64,000 bases of DNA from Paraburkholderia flava (GCF_004359985.1 NZ_SMRO01000001.1:372001-436000); one strand, 5' to 3'. Shown: positions 8,631 to 18,019, counted from the stretch's first letter. The notes: a model not told the origin generated them from the letters alone. Numbers and translations are program-made.

Positions 8631-9719
8631 ATGCAGACACAGATGCGCAAGATCCCCGTCACGATCGTCACGGGCTTTCTCGGTAGCGGCAAGACGACGC
8701 TGTTGCGGCACATTCTTCAGCACGCGGACGGTCTGCGCATCGCAGTGATCGTCAACGAGTTCGGCGAACTCGGCATCGACGGCGAGATCCTGAAAGGCTG
8801 CGGCATCGGCTGCGACGAAGAGGGCCGCGAAACGGAAGGCCAGCTCTACGAACTCGCGAACGGTTGCCTGTGCTGCACCGTGCAGGAAGAATTTTTCCCG
8901 GTGATGGAGCGGCTCGTCGAGCGACGCGACCAGATCGATCACGTGCTGATCGAAACGTCGGGCCTCGCACTGCCGAAGCCGCTCGTGCAGGCGTTCAACT
9001 GGCCCGCGATCAAGAACAGCTTCACCGTCGACGCAGTCGTCACCGTGGTCGACGGTCCCGCCGCGGCGAGCGGCCAGTTCGCCGACAATCCGGTCGCCGT
9101 TGATGCACAGCGTCGCGACGACCCGAACCTCGATCACGAATCGCCGCTGCATGAACTGTTCGAAGACCAGTTGTCGTCGGCCGATCTGGTGATTCTCAAC
9201 AAGACCGATCTGCTCGACGACGCGCAACTCGCTGCCGTCGAAGCGCTCGTGCGCGAAGAAATTCCGCCGCAGGTGAAAGTGGTGCGTGCGCAGAACGGTC
9301 GGCTGGATCTGCATGCGCTGCTGGGTCTCGAAGCCGCGTCGGAGACGACGATTCATCTGCGGCACGATCATCACGGGTCGGCTGAAGACGCCGATCATCA
9401 CCACGACGAATTCGATTCGGTCGTCGTCGAATGCACGGTGTCGTCGCGCGAAGCGGCGATCGCCGCGCTGCAACGGCTCGTCGAAACACACACGATCTAT
9501 CGCGTGAAGGGTTTCGCCGCGCTGCCGGGTGCGCCGATGCGGCTCGTTGTGCAGGGTGTCGGGCGTCGCTTCGACAGCTACTTCGATCGCCGCTGGAAGC
9601 CGGAAGAAAACGCGAACGCAAAGAGCCGTTTCGTGCTGATCGGCGAAGACCTCGACCAGCCGACGTTGCAACGCGCGTTCGACGACGCGCTTGCCCGCAC
9701 GCACGCGCACGAGGCCTGA
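8631..9719 (+). CDS. cobW: Cobalamin biosynthesis GTPase CobW
   Basis: A 362-aa G3E-family GTPase/metallochaperone. The Walker A motif GFLGSGKT is at residues 15-22, the metal-binding CxCC motif is C79-L-C81-C82, NKTD (guanine specificity) lies at about residue 189, and a His-rich loop (HDHH...DHHHDEF) precedes the C-terminal CobW domain. CobW proteins are thought to deliver Co(II) to the cobaltochelatase. ATG 8631 is chosen because GGAG lies just upstream and the family begins here; an upstream in-frame extension to 8547 has no support. cobN follows after 6 nt, so the two are probably co-transcribed under the riboswitch. Confidence 0.95.
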   Translation: MQTQMRKIPVTIVTGFLGSGKTTLLRHILQHADGLRIAVIVNEFGELGIDGEILKGCGIGCDEEGRETEGQLYELANGCLCCTVQEEFFPVMERLVERRDQIDHVLIETSGLALPKPLVQAFNWPAIKNSFTVDAVVTVVDGPAAASGQFADNPVAVDAQRRDDPNLDHESPLHELFEDQLSSADLVILNKTDLLDDAQLAAVEALVREEIPPQVKVVRAQNGRLDLHALLGLEAASETTIHLRHDHHGSAEDADHHHDEFDSVVVECTVSSREAAIAALQRLVETHTIYRVKGFAALPGAPMRLVVQGVGRRFDSYFDRRWKPEENANAKSRFVLIGEDLDQPTLQRAFDDALARTHAHEA

Positions 9720-9725
9720 CCCGCG

Positions 9726-12700
9726 ATGCATCTGCTGCGCACCACGCCGGGCGGTTTCGTCGACGATACAGCAGGCGTCGTCCGGATCGACCAGAAGCCC
9801 GCGGACATCGTGGTGCTCAGTTCCGCCGACACGACGTTATCGCTGCTCGCGAGCGTCGTCACGCGACTCGAACCCGGTTTCCCGAGCGTGCGGCTCGCGA
9901 ACGTCACGTGGCTGCGGCAACCGGCGTCGGTCGATTTCTATCTCGACGACGTGCTGCAGCATGCGCGCGTGGTCGTCGTCGATCATCTCGGCGGCGAAGC
10001 GTACTGGCCGTACGGAATCGAGCAGGTCGTCGCGCTCGCGGCGCGTCGCAACCAGGTGCTCGCGATGTTTTCCGGCGATCTGCAGGAAGACCCGAACCTG
10101 CTCGCGAAAAGCACCGCCGACGCGGCGTTATGCGAGCACCTGTGGCGCTATCTGCGCGAAGGTGGTCCGGGCAACGCCGAGTCGTTCATGCGTAGGATCG
10201 CGTGGCAGGTGTTCGGTTGGGGCCGCGAGCCGGCGCCGCCGCAGCCGTTGCCTGCCGCCGCGCTGTATCACCCGCAACGCGACACGCCCACACTCGACGA
10301 CTGGCAAACCCGCTGGCGTGCGAACGCGCCCGTCACGGCGATCCTGTTCTACCGCGCGCATCTGCAGGCCGCGAACACGGCAGTATTCGACGCGCTGATC
10401 GATGCGCTCGAAGCACGCGGAATGAATCCGCTGCCGATCGCAATCACGTCGCTGAAAGACGCGGTCAGCCGCGACGTCGTGCAGCGGCTGTGCGAGCAGC
10501 ACAACGTATCGCTGGTGCTGAACACGACCGCATTCGCCGCGAGCGCAATCGACGATCCCGAACCGCTCGCGCTGGCCGGCGACGCGCCGGTGCTGCAGGT
10601 GATCCTGAGCGGCGGCAATCGCGAAGACTGGGTGAAGGACAACCAGGGCCTGCATTCGCGCGACATCGCGATGCATGTCGCGTTGCCCGAAGTAGACGGC
10701 CGCATCATCACGCGTGCGATCAGTTTCAAGGGGCTCGCGTACCGCTGTCCGCATACCGAAGTCGACGTGGTCCGCTATCAGCCGGATCTGGAGCGCGTCG
10801 CGTTCGTCGCGGAACTGAGCCGTCGCTGGTGCCGGCTGCGTCAGTTGCCGAACGCGGACAAACGGCTCGCGCTGATCCTCGCGAACTATCCGCAAAGCGA
10901 AGGACGCATCGGCAACGGTGTCGGGCTGGACACGCCGGCGTCCGTCGTGGGCATCCTCGCGATGCTGCGCGCCGAGGGCTATCGCATCGACGACGTGCCC
11001 GCCGACGGTGCCGAACTGATGCAGCGGCTCGTGCAGGGCGTGACCAACGATCCCGCCGTGCGCGATCTGCGGCCCGCGCTGCAAAGTCTCGCGCTCTCAG
11101 ACTACCTTGAATATTTCACGCGCCTGCCCGAGCCGGCGCGTAGCGCGCTGAATGCACGTTGGGGGCCGCCCGAGCAAGACCCGACGCTGCGACGCAGCCG
11201 CTTCATGATCGCGGGCTGGCGCTGCGGCAACGTGTTCGTCGGCATCCAGCCATCGCGTTCGCGCGACGACAACAACTACGCGAGCTACCACGACGCCGAT
11301 CTCGTACCGCCGCATGCGTACCTCGCGTTCTATGTGTGGCTGCGCGAGCGTTTCGGCATCGACGCGGTTGTGCACGTCGGCAAGCACGGCAATCTGGAAT
11401 GGCTGCCGGGCAAGAGCGTTGCGTTGAGCGACGCATGCTGGCCCGATCTCGTGCTCGGACCGCTGCCGCATCTATACCCGTTCATCGTCAACGATCCGGG
11501 CGAGGGCAGTCAGGCGAAGCGGCGCGCGCAGGCGGTGATCATCGATCATCTGATGCCGCCGCTCACGCGCGCAGAAAACTATGGTCCGTTGCAGGATCTC
11601 GAACGACAGGTCGACGAATACTACGACGCGTTGATGGTCGACTCGCGCCGCGCGAAGCTGCTGCGCAAAACGATTCTCGCGACGATTGTCGAGCATCGGT
11701 TGCACGAAGAACTGAGTCTCGCGGAGCCGGTCGGTCAGGACGCGGAAGACGCGGTGTTGACGCGTGTCGATGCATGGCTGTGCGAGTTGAAGGAAGCGCA
11801 GATCCGCGATGGGCTGCATACGTTCGGCCATTCGCCGGAGGGCGTGCAGCGCCGCGACACGCTGCTCGCGCTGGGACGTTTTCCAGTCGGCGATGGGCAG
11901 GGCGCGAATGCAGGGCTGATCGATGCAATCGCGAAGGATCTCGGGATCGATCATCTGTTCGATCCGCTGACGGTGGACTGGTCCGCGCTGTGGGAAGGAC
12001 CGCGTCCTGCATTGCTTGAGGCAGTCGATACCGCACCGTGGCGTCATGTCGGCGATGCGCGCGAACGTCTGGAAATGCTCGCGGCGAAGCTCGTCGAACC
12101 GCTGTGCGTGGAGGGAATGCCCGCACCGGCTGAAGGCATCGCTTTGTCGCACGCGGAACGCGTACTCGCGCGACTGCGCGACCAGGTGCTGCCCGCACTC
12201 GACGCATGCGGCCGCGAAGAAATGCGTCAGTTGCGACGCGGACTCGAAGGACGTTTCGTGCCGCCGGGTCCGAGCGGTTCGCCGTCGCGTGGCCGACCGG
12301 ACGTACTACCGACCGGTCGCAATTTCTATTCGGTCGATACGCGCGCGGTGCCGACGCAGGCCGCGTGGGCGCTCGGCCTGAAGTCCGCGCAGCAGTTGAT
12401 CGAACGACATCTGCAGGAGCATGGTGACTACCCGCGCGCGATCGGCCTGTCCGTATGGGGCACCGCAACGATGCGCACCGGCGGCGACGATATCGCACAA
12501 GCGCTTGCGTTGATCGGCGTGCGGCCGAAATGGGCACCGGGCAGTCATCGCGTGACCGACTTCGAGATCATGCCGATCGAGGCCTTCGACCGGCCACGCA
12601 TCGACGTGACGCTGCGCGTGTCGGGCTTTTTCCGCGATGCGTTCGCGAACGTGATGCATCTGTTCGACGCAGCCGTGCAGGCAGTCGCCGAACTCGACGA

Positions 12701-13523
12701 GCCGCCCGAACTGAATCCGATCCGCGCGCGCGTGCAGGCGGATCGCGATGCAATGATCGAGCGCGGCATCGCACCCGACGAAGCGCGTCGGCGTGCAGGC
12801 TGGCGCGTGTTCAGTTCGCGACCCGGTTCGTATGGAGCAGGGTTGCAGCAGATGATCGATTCGCGTCAATGGCAAACCGATGCCGACCTCGCTGGCGCCT
12901 ATCACGCGTGGGGCAGTTACGCGTATGCGCAGAAAAGCGCCGGCGACGAAGCACGCGATGCATTCGGCACACGCCTCGCGGCGCTCGACGTCGTATTGCA
13001 GAACCAGGACAACCGCGAACACGACGTGCTCGATTCGAACGACTACTACCAGTTCCAGGGCGGCATGACCGCAGCGGTCCGGCATCTGTCGGGCACGCAG
13101 CCCCATGTCTATCACGCGGATCACAGCAACCCCGCCGCGCCGCGCATCCGCACGCTGCACGAGGAGATCGCGCGCGTGATCCGTTCGCGTGTCGTGAATC
13201 CGAAGTGGCTCGACGGCGTGAAGCGGCACGGCTACAAAGGTGCGGCGGAAATCGCCGCAACCGTCGACTATCTGTACGGCTACGACGCGACCGCGCGGGT
13301 CGTCGCGGACCATCAGTACGCGCTCGTCGCCGATGCTTACGTGAACGATGCCGGCACCCGCGAATTCATGCAGCAGCACAACCCGCATGCGCTGCACGCG
13401 ATCTGCGAGCGGCTGCTCGAAGCGATGCAGCGCGGTCTATGGCAAACGCCGGGCGACTATCGCGAACAGATCGAAACGCATCTGCTCGCGAGCGAACAGC
13501 ATATCGAAGGAACACGGTCATGA
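9726..13523 (+). CDS. cobN: Cobaltochelatase large subunit CobN
   Basis: A 1265-aa protein of the CobN/BchH family, the usual length for this subunit. It binds hydrogenobyrinic acid a,c-diamide and inserts Co(II) with energy from AAA+ partners. Characteristic segments include VVHVGKHGNLEWLPGK (about residues 549-564), GRNFYSVDTRAVPT in the C-terminal half, and SVWGTATMRTGGDDIAQALALIG. The stop overlaps the start of the ChlI/ChlD gene (ATGA), so chelatase subunits are translationally coupled. This marks a late-cobalt-insertion (aerobic-type) corrin pathway. Confidence 0.96.
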   Translation: MHLLRTTPGGFVDDTAGVVRIDQKPADIVVLSSADTTLSLLASVVTRLEPGFPSVRLANVTWLRQPASVDFYLDDVLQHARVVVVDHLGGEAYWPYGIEQVVALAARRNQVLAMFSGDLQEDPNLLAKSTADAALCEHLWRYLREGGPGNAESFMRRIAWQVFGWGREPAPPQPLPAAALYHPQRDTPTLDDWQTRWRANAPVTAILFYRAHLQAANTAVFDALIDALEARGMNPLPIAITSLKDAVSRDVVQRLCEQHNVSLVLNTTAFAASAIDDPEPLALAGDAPVLQVILSGGNREDWVKDNQGLHSRDIAMHVALPEVDGRIITRAISFKGLAYRCPHTEVDVVRYQPDLERVAFVAELSRRWCRLRQLPNADKRLALILANYPQSEGRIGNGVGLDTPASVVGILAMLRAEGYRIDDVPADGAELMQRLVQGVTNDPAVRDLRPALQSLALSDYLEYFTRLPEPARSALNARWGPPEQDPTLRRSRFMIAGWRCGNVFVGIQPSRSRDDNNYASYHDADLVPPHAYLAFYVWLRERFGIDAVVHVGKHGNLEWLPGKSVALSDACWPDLVLGPLPHLYPFIVNDPGEGSQAKRRAQAVIIDHLMPPLTRAENYGPLQDLERQVDEYYDALMVDSRRAKLLRKTILATIVEHRLHEELSLAEPVGQDAEDAVLTRVDAWLCELKEAQIRDGLHTFGHSPEGVQRRDTLLALGRFPVGDGQGANAGLIDAIAKDLGIDHLFDPLTVDWSALWEGPRPALLEAVDTAPWRHVGDARERLEMLAAKLVEPLCVEGMPAPAEGIALSHAERVLARLRDQVLPALDACGREEMRQLRRGLEGRFVPPGPSGSPSRGRPDVLPTGRNFYSVDTRAVPTQAAWALGLKSAQQLIERHLQEHGDYPRAIGLSVWGTATMRTGGDDIAQALALIGVRPKWAPGSHRVTDFEIMPIEAFDRPRIDVTLRVSGFFRDAFANVMHLFDAAVQAVAELDEPPELNPIRARVQADRDAMIERGIAPDEARRRAGWRVFSSRPGSYGAGLQQMIDSRQWQTDADLAGAYHAWGSYAYAQKSAGDEARDAFGTRLAALDVVLQNQDNREHDVLDSNDYYQFQGGMTAAVRHLSGTQPHVYHADHSNPAAPRIRTLHEEIARVIRSRVVNPKWLDGVKRHGYKGAAEIAATVDYLYGYDATARVVADHQYALVADAYVNDAGTREFMQQHNPHALHAICERLLEAMQRGLWQTPGDYREQIETHLLASEQHIEGTRS

Positions 13524-14560
13524 ATGCGTCTTTTCCGGCTTTTCCATTCAGTGCGTTGATCGGTCAGGAAGCGTTGCAACAGGCGTTGCTGATTGCGGCA
13601 GTCGATCCGGGCATCGGTGGTGTGTTGATCAGCGGACCGCGCGGCACCGCGAAAACGACCGCTGCACGCGCGCTCGCCGAGCTGTTGCCAGAAGGCCGAT
13701 TCGTCACGCTGCCGCTCGGCGCAAGCGAGGAACGCCTGATCGGTACGCTCGATCTCGAGAGCGTGCTGCGCGACGGCGCGGTGAAGTTTTCACCGGGGCT
13801 GCTCGCGCTTGCGCATCGCGGCGTGCTGTATGTCGATGAAATTAATCTCTTGCCCGACACGCTCGTCGACGCGCTGCTCGATGCAGCCGCGAGCGGCACG
13901 AACACGGTCGAGCGCGATGGCGTGTCGCACAGTCACGATGCGCGTTTCGTGCTGGTCGGCACGATGAATCCGGAAGAGGGCGAATTAAGGCCGCAACTGC
14001 TCGACCGTTTCGGTCTGATGGTGGCGCTCGAAAACTGTTTCGACGCGACGCAGCGGCAGCGGATCGTCAAGGCGCGGCTCGCGTTCGATGCGAACCCCGA
14101 CGCATTTCGTCGTGACCACGCGGCGCAGCAGGCTGCACTCGCGCAGCGCATTCGTGCGGCACGCGATGTGTTGCCCACGCTCGTGTTCGACGATGCAGTG
14201 CACGAGCAGGTCAGCGCGTGCTGTATCGAAGCAGCGGTTGATGGTTTGCGCGCAGACCTCGTGATGCTGCGTGCAGCACGTGCGCTCGCGGCGCTCGAAG
14301 CAGCGGAAGCGGTGACGCTTGCGCACGTCGAGCGTGTCGCGGATGCGGTGCTGCTGCATCGACGTCATGCGCACGATGAACACATGCAGTCCGCTTCGGA
14401 GCGTTCGTCTCGCGACGACGGCCAGAGCCACGCACCGTCGTCTTCAGGTCAGAACAACATGCAGTCGCAAAACGACAGCGACTGGGGCTACCTGCCAGCC
14501 GAGCCCACAGGCCTCGCGCACGTCAAAAGCGTCGTCCCGCTCGCCGTAAAAAAAACCTGA
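13520..14560 (+). CDS. chlI: ChlI-type AAA+ subunit of cobaltochelatase (zero-frame product)
   Basis: A 346-aa AAA+ ATPase of the magnesium/cobalt chelatase I family (CobS-like role). The Walker A motif GPRGTAKT is at residues 39-46, Walker B VLYVDEINLL is near 108-117, and the sensor region GTMNPEEGELRPQLLDRFG follows. After a charged/Gln-rich linker the frame ends at TGA 14558-14560, immediately after eight A residues (14548-14555). The ATG overlaps the cobN stop (ATGA). Ribosomes that slip -1 on the A tract continue into the VWA domain, so this is probably the short product of a dual-coding chlD gene. Confidence 0.92.
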   Translation: MNASFPAFPFSALIGQEALQQALLIAAVDPGIGGVLISGPRGTAKTTAARALAELLPEGRFVTLPLGASEERLIGTLDLESVLRDGAVKFSPGLLALAHRGVLYVDEINLLPDTLVDALLDAAASGTNTVERDGVSHSHDARFVLVGTMNPEEGELRPQLLDRFGLMVALENCFDATQRQRIVKARLAFDANPDAFRRDHAAQQAALAQRIRAARDVLPTLVFDDAVHEQVSACCIEAAVDGLRADLVMLRAARALAALEAAEAVTLAHVERVADAVLLHRRHAHDEHMQSASERSSRDDGQSHAPSSSGQNNMQSQNDSDWGYLPAEPTGLAHVKSVVPLAVKKT

Positions 14561-15225
14561 GCCATCGGAACGGCGCTGCCGCTGACGGACCCAGCGGCTT
14601 CCGATGGCTGCAACGCGCACGCACAGCGACACGCGATGGCGCGCCGGGAACGCGCATCGCATGGCCCGCGACGCTCATCGCAAAACGGCACACGCCGCTG
14701 CGCGCCGAACATCTGCGCTTCGTCTCGGCCGCATCGCAAGGCGGCGAACTGCATTGCTTCGCACTCGACTGCTCGGCATCGATGCTGGCCGGCGAACAGC
14801 TTGCGCTCGCGAAGGGCTTGCTCGTTGCGCTGTTCGATCGTGTCGCACGCGAACGAGGTGAGGCCGCGCTCGTATGCTTCGGCGGAATGGGAGCGGATGT
14901 CCGCTTTGGGCCGGCTACGCCTCGGTGGTGGAACGAGCGCTGGTTGCGCCCGGTCGGCGGTGCGGGCGGTACACCGCTCGCGTTGGGTGTGCAGCGTGCG
15001 GCGACCTTGCTCGAACGTGCCGCACGGCGCAGACCTGCGCAGCAACGCTGGCTGTGGGTGCTGTCGGATGGACGCAGCCGCGACCGGCCGCAGCGGCCTG
15101 CGGGAGCGGATCGCGTCGTGTTCGTCGATTTCGAACGGGCGGCGGTGCGGCTTGGGCGGTGTGCGCTGCTGGCTCGGGAGTGGAGTGCCGAGTATTGCGT
15201 GCCGGACGACTTGATCGGGGCTTGA
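13520..15225 (+). CDS. chlD: ChlD-type AAA+/VWA cobaltochelatase subunit made by -1 frameshift
   Basis: The predicted long product reads 13520-14554 in the zero frame and resumes at 14554 (AAC) in the -1 frame, giving about 568 aa. The -1 part holds a VWA domain: the MIDAS motif D417-C-S-A-S421 is encoded at 14767-14781, followed by GGAGGTPLALGVQ and WLWVLSDGRSRD. No ATG, GTG or TTG exists in this frame between the upstream stop (near 14384) and ATG 14782. That ATG lies after the MIDAS, so independent translation would lose the metal site. This argues strongly for frameshift expression. The product would act as the CobT-like partner of ChlI and CobN. Co-ordinates span the joint; there is no intron. 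Confidence 0.8.
14548..14608 (+). promoter_or_regulatory. Programmed -1 ribosomal frameshift signal (A8 slip site plus stem-loop)
   Basis: The slip site is GTA-AAA-AAA-ACC-TGA: eight A residues at 14548-14555 give an A-AAA-AAA heptamer in the right phase. Six nucleotides later a stem begins: GCCATCGGAA (14561-14570) pairs perfectly with TTCCGATGGC (14599-14608). An inner stem GCCGCTG (14578-14584) pairs with CAGCGGC (14592-14598) around a 7-nt loop, leaving a 7-nt bulge on the 5' side. The zero-frame stop lies in the spacer, between slip site and stem. This is the canonical geometry of -1 frameshift signals. Programmed frameshifting in chlD genes is described in the literature; here it is inferred from sequence. 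Confidence 0.82.
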
Positions 15226-15690
15226 GCAATGGCCTCAAAGAAGGAAGCCTAAGCACAACGCATCTCGCCAACGGCTGCGCGATGCAAAAAACGCCTTCCC
15301 GATACTCCATCGATTATCTGCGACATGCCCGCAACGGGCATACCGTTTAAAGCCTCAGCCTGCCCTGTGTTTTCTCGGGGTGGGCTTTTTTGTTTCGGAA
15401 GGGCGCGGGCATCGAACAGAGGCGGGCTGCGATGAAATCGCACGTCAACCTGGCCGAAATGAACCATGTAAATGGCCGGATCGGCTCCGGCATACATGAA
15501 TTTGTCCCTCTACATTTTGCAGCAACACTGCGGCATCGCGCTGCGCCGACTCGCTCGCGCAGGCACGCCTGAACAAAAACGAACCGGAGGAGGAGACGTG
15601 AAGTGATCTTCTAGCCGACGTCACGCGACAGCCGGTGGGTGCCCTGGCAGCCCACGATCCGCCCATTACTACTCGACAGGCGACCGCAAA
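15226..15690. other. Intergenic region chlD-porin
   Basis: 465 bp with a terminator (15358-15391) and the porin leader. A strong GGAGGAGGAG (15586-15595) is followed by GTG-AAG-TGA (15598-15606), a two-codon ORF, 85 nt before the porin start. No other gene is supported; a 22-codon ATG frame at 15282-15350 lacks a ribosome site. Confidence 0.4.
15358..15391 (+). terminator. Rho-independent terminator after the cobW-cobN-chlID operon
   Basis: GCCTGCCC (15358-15365) pairs with GGGGTGGGC (15377-15385) through an 8-bp stem with two G-T wobbles, followed by six T residues (15386-15391). Confidence 0.75.
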
Positions 15691-16875
15691 ATGAAGAAGA
15701 ACATAGCGCTTTGTGCAGCACTCTCCACGTTGTGCAGTTCGGGATGGGCACAAACCAGCGTCACACTCTATGGTGTGATCGACGCGGGCATTCGCTACGA
15801 AACCCACGGAGTGAACTACGGCCCGGATGGAACGCCCACAGCGGTGGGCCGCAAGCTCGCGATGACGACCGGAGGCGGACTCACGGAAAGCTACTGGGGC
15901 GTAAAAGGTCAGGAAGACCTCGGCGGCGGCCTGCAGGCGTTGTTTCAGCTGGAAAGCCATTTCTCACCGGGCGACGGCAGCATTACCCCACAGGGCTCGC
16001 CGAACTTCTTCCAGATATCGTATGTGGCGCTGCAGTCGTCCACGTTAGGCGAGCTGTCGTTTGGGCGGCAGTACAACGTGGCGTTCGAAGGCGTGTCGCT
16101 CGCATACGGCTCGAATCTGTGGACCGGCGATCAGGATCCCTACACCAATCAATTCAAGCCGGAGCAGACGTTGATTGCGGGTTCGCGTACCAGCAACATG
16201 ATTCAGTACGGCGCGCAGATCGGCGGTATGTATTTTCTCGCGCAGTACGCGCCCGGCGGTCACGCCGGTGGCGGCGGTGCGGGCAGTCAGTTGGGCGCGT
16301 CGGTTGCGTACGCGCCGGACAAGGGACTGGTCAAGGCCAGCGCGTCGTTCCTGCGTACCCGCGACGACGTGACGAATGCGAAGTTCGACATTTACACCGG
16401 CGGCGGCTCGGTCAACATCGGCAACTTCAGTGTCAACGCAGGCTACTTCGAAAACAGCCGCGACAACGACTTTACTCAATTCGCGAACGGTCCGTTTAGC
16501 GCGCCCGACCTGGCGGGCCTTGGAATCATCTCGCCGGAACAGACCGTCGATCCCACGATTCCCGGCGGCTTCCGTAAGCGCAAGATGATTCTCGCGGGCC
16601 TCACGTACCGTTTTACGCCGGCGTTCACGGTCGCGGTCAACGGCTGGTGGACAAAGCAGACCGGCTACACGGACGACTTCAACGGTAACGCCCATCAGTA
16701 CCAGGTCGTCGCGGGCTACAGTCTGTCGAAGCGCAGCATGCTGTATGCGGAAGCCGACTACTCGATCTATCGCGGTGGTCTCACCGGCGCGCAACTGGTG
16801 GGGATCAACGGTCAGGCGCCATCGGTCAGTACGACCCAGACCGGCATCATGGTCGGCCTGCGCCACTACTTCTGA
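15691..16875 (+). CDS. Gram-negative general porin (Burkholderia OmpC-like)
   Basis: A 394-aa outer-membrane trimeric beta-barrel porin. It has a signal peptide (about residues 1-20, ...SSGWA) and the conserved start of the mature protein (SVTLYGVIDAGIRYET), the ESYWGVKGQEDLGGGLQALFQLE block, the GELSFGRQY strand, and the terminal VGLRHYF ending in Phe needed for barrel insertion. It allows diffusion of small hydrophilic solutes. It precedes an AraC regulator on the same strand, but there is a 133-bp gap, so it may be monocistronic. The preferred substrate cannot be told. Confidence 0.93.
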   Translation: MKKNIALCAALSTLCSSGWAQTSVTLYGVIDAGIRYETHGVNYGPDGTPTAVGRKLAMTTGGGLTESYWGVKGQEDLGGGLQALFQLESHFSPGDGSITPQGSPNFFQISYVALQSSTLGELSFGRQYNVAFEGVSLAYGSNLWTGDQDPYTNQFKPEQTLIAGSRTSNMIQYGAQIGGMYFLAQYAPGGHAGGGGAGSQLGASVAYAPDKGLVKASASFLRTRDDVTNAKFDIYTGGGSVNIGNFSVNAGYFENSRDNDFTQFANGPFSAPDLAGLGIISPEQTVDPTIPGGFRKRKMILAGLTYRFTPAFTVAVNGWWTKQTGYTDDFNGNAHQYQVVAGYSLSKRSMLYAEADYSIYRGGLTGAQLVGINGQAPSVSTTQTGIMVGLRHYF

Positions 16876-17008
16876 CGGGTTTTCTACACATTCGATCACG
16901 CCATACTTCACCAGCCTCCCTTCCTGTGCCTGTTTAGAGTGGTTCGCCGAGCGGTGTCCGCGGTTGCGGGTGTCGCTCTACAATCCGGTCCAGAGAGAGG
17001 GGAGACAC

Positions 17009-18019
17009 ATGGACGGAACGGAGCGCTATACGGCCGCGAATCTGCAGGTCTACATGTTGCGATGCATTGCCGAGATGAGCACCGGGTCAGGCATCGACCC
17101 AAAGCGTCTGTGCATGGGTCTCGGATTCGACGCGGCCGATCTGTCGAATCCCGAGTGCCGGCTGTCGTTCCGCCAGGCCAGTGCGATGATCCGGCGTGCT
17201 ATCGAAATGGTGCCGTCGCGGGCGCTTGGACTCGAGATCGGTACGAGCGAAACCATCGCTTCGATCGGCATGGTGGGCTACGCGATGCTCACGAGCCCGA
17301 CGCTCGGCGAAGCCGTCGCACTCGGCATCAAGATGCAGCATCTCGCGGGCGGCATGATGAATTTCGATCTCGTGCACAGCGATACGGCGATGTCGATCCA
17401 CGCGACCAACCGCTTCTACGAGCCCGACATCCAGATGTTTCTGGTGGAGGAGGCGTTCGGTAGTTTCATGAAAGTCGGTCAGGCGCTGGTCGGCGAGCAG
17501 TTCAAACCGACGTCGATCGATCTGATCTACCCGCAGCCTGAGTACGCGAGCGAATACACGCGCGTGTTCAAATGTCCGATCCGTTTTGGGCAACGGGACA
17601 ATGTGTTTGCATGCGACGCGGTATGGGCCAGCAAGCCGATCGCGACCTACGATCCGCTCAGCCATCGGCAGGCGCTCGAATTCCTGCATTTGATGGAGGC
17701 TCAGGAGAACCCCGAAGTCGAATTGCTGGAGTCGATCGAGCGGATCGTGCGACGCGATATGCGCACGGTGCTGACGCTCCAGCAAGTCGCCGCGCAACTG
17801 TGCATGAGCGAGCGCACGTTACGCCGCCGTCTCGCGGACAGCGGCGTGTCGTATCAGACGATGCTCGACAACATTCGACGCACACGTTCGCTCGCGTTGC
17901 TGGGCAACCCGCGCCTGTCGATCGAAGAGGTCGCGTATGAGGTGGGGTTCAGCGATTCGCACAACTTCCGCCGCGCGTTCAGGCGATGGACCGGACGCGG
18001 CCCGCGCGAATCGGCTTAG
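17009..18019 (+). CDS. AraC-family transcriptional regulator (OruR/ArgR-like)
   Basis: A 336-aa regulator with an N-terminal arabinose-binding-like AraC domain (about residues 20-205; DLSNPECRLSFRQASAMIRRA, MVGYAMLTSPTLGEAV) and a C-terminal two-HTH AraC/XylS domain (about 235-335; LTLQQVAAQLCMSERTLRRRL, IEEVAYEVGFSDSHNFRRAFRRWTG). The ATG at 17009 follows a strong GAGAGGGGAG site; the longer in-frame extension back to 16745 overlaps the porin and is rejected. Its stop overlaps the stop of the convergent MFS gene by 4 nt. It could control the porin or the neighbouring 18016-21829 operon; the inducer is unknown. Confidence 0.9.
   Translation: MDGTERYTAANLQVYMLRCIAEMSTGSGIDPKRLCMGLGFDAADLSNPECRLSFRQASAMIRRAIEMVPSRALGLEIGTSETIASIGMVGYAMLTSPTLGEAVALGIKMQHLAGGMMNFDLVHSDTAMSIHATNRFYEPDIQMFLVEEAFGSFMKVGQALVGEQFKPTSIDLIYPQPEYASEYTRVFKCPIRFGQRDNVFACDAVWASKPIATYDPLSHRQALEFLHLMEAQENPEVELLESIERIVRRDMRTVLTLQQVAAQLCMSERTLRRRLADSGVSYQTMLDNIRRTRSLALLGNPRLSIEEVAYEVGFSDSHNFRRAFRRWTGRGPRESA

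Noticed and set aside
12455..13519. Open frame extending upstream of the ChlI start inside cobN
   Set aside because: No family features upstream of ATG 13520, which overlaps the cobN stop and begins the conserved AAA+ sequence.
14636..15214. 192-codon open frame overlapping the VWA region
   Set aside because: Composition is Arg/Cys/Ser-rich with no family pattern; the VWA frame carries all conserved motifs.
14782..15225. Independent VWA protein starting at ATG 14782
   Set aside because: It would begin just after the DxSxS MIDAS motif and lose the metal site; frameshift expression from 13520 explains the frame better.
15282..15350. 22-codon ORF (MQKTPSRY...) before the terminator
   Set aside because: No ribosome binding site and no recognisable relatives; it lies in the 3' untranslated part of the cob operon.
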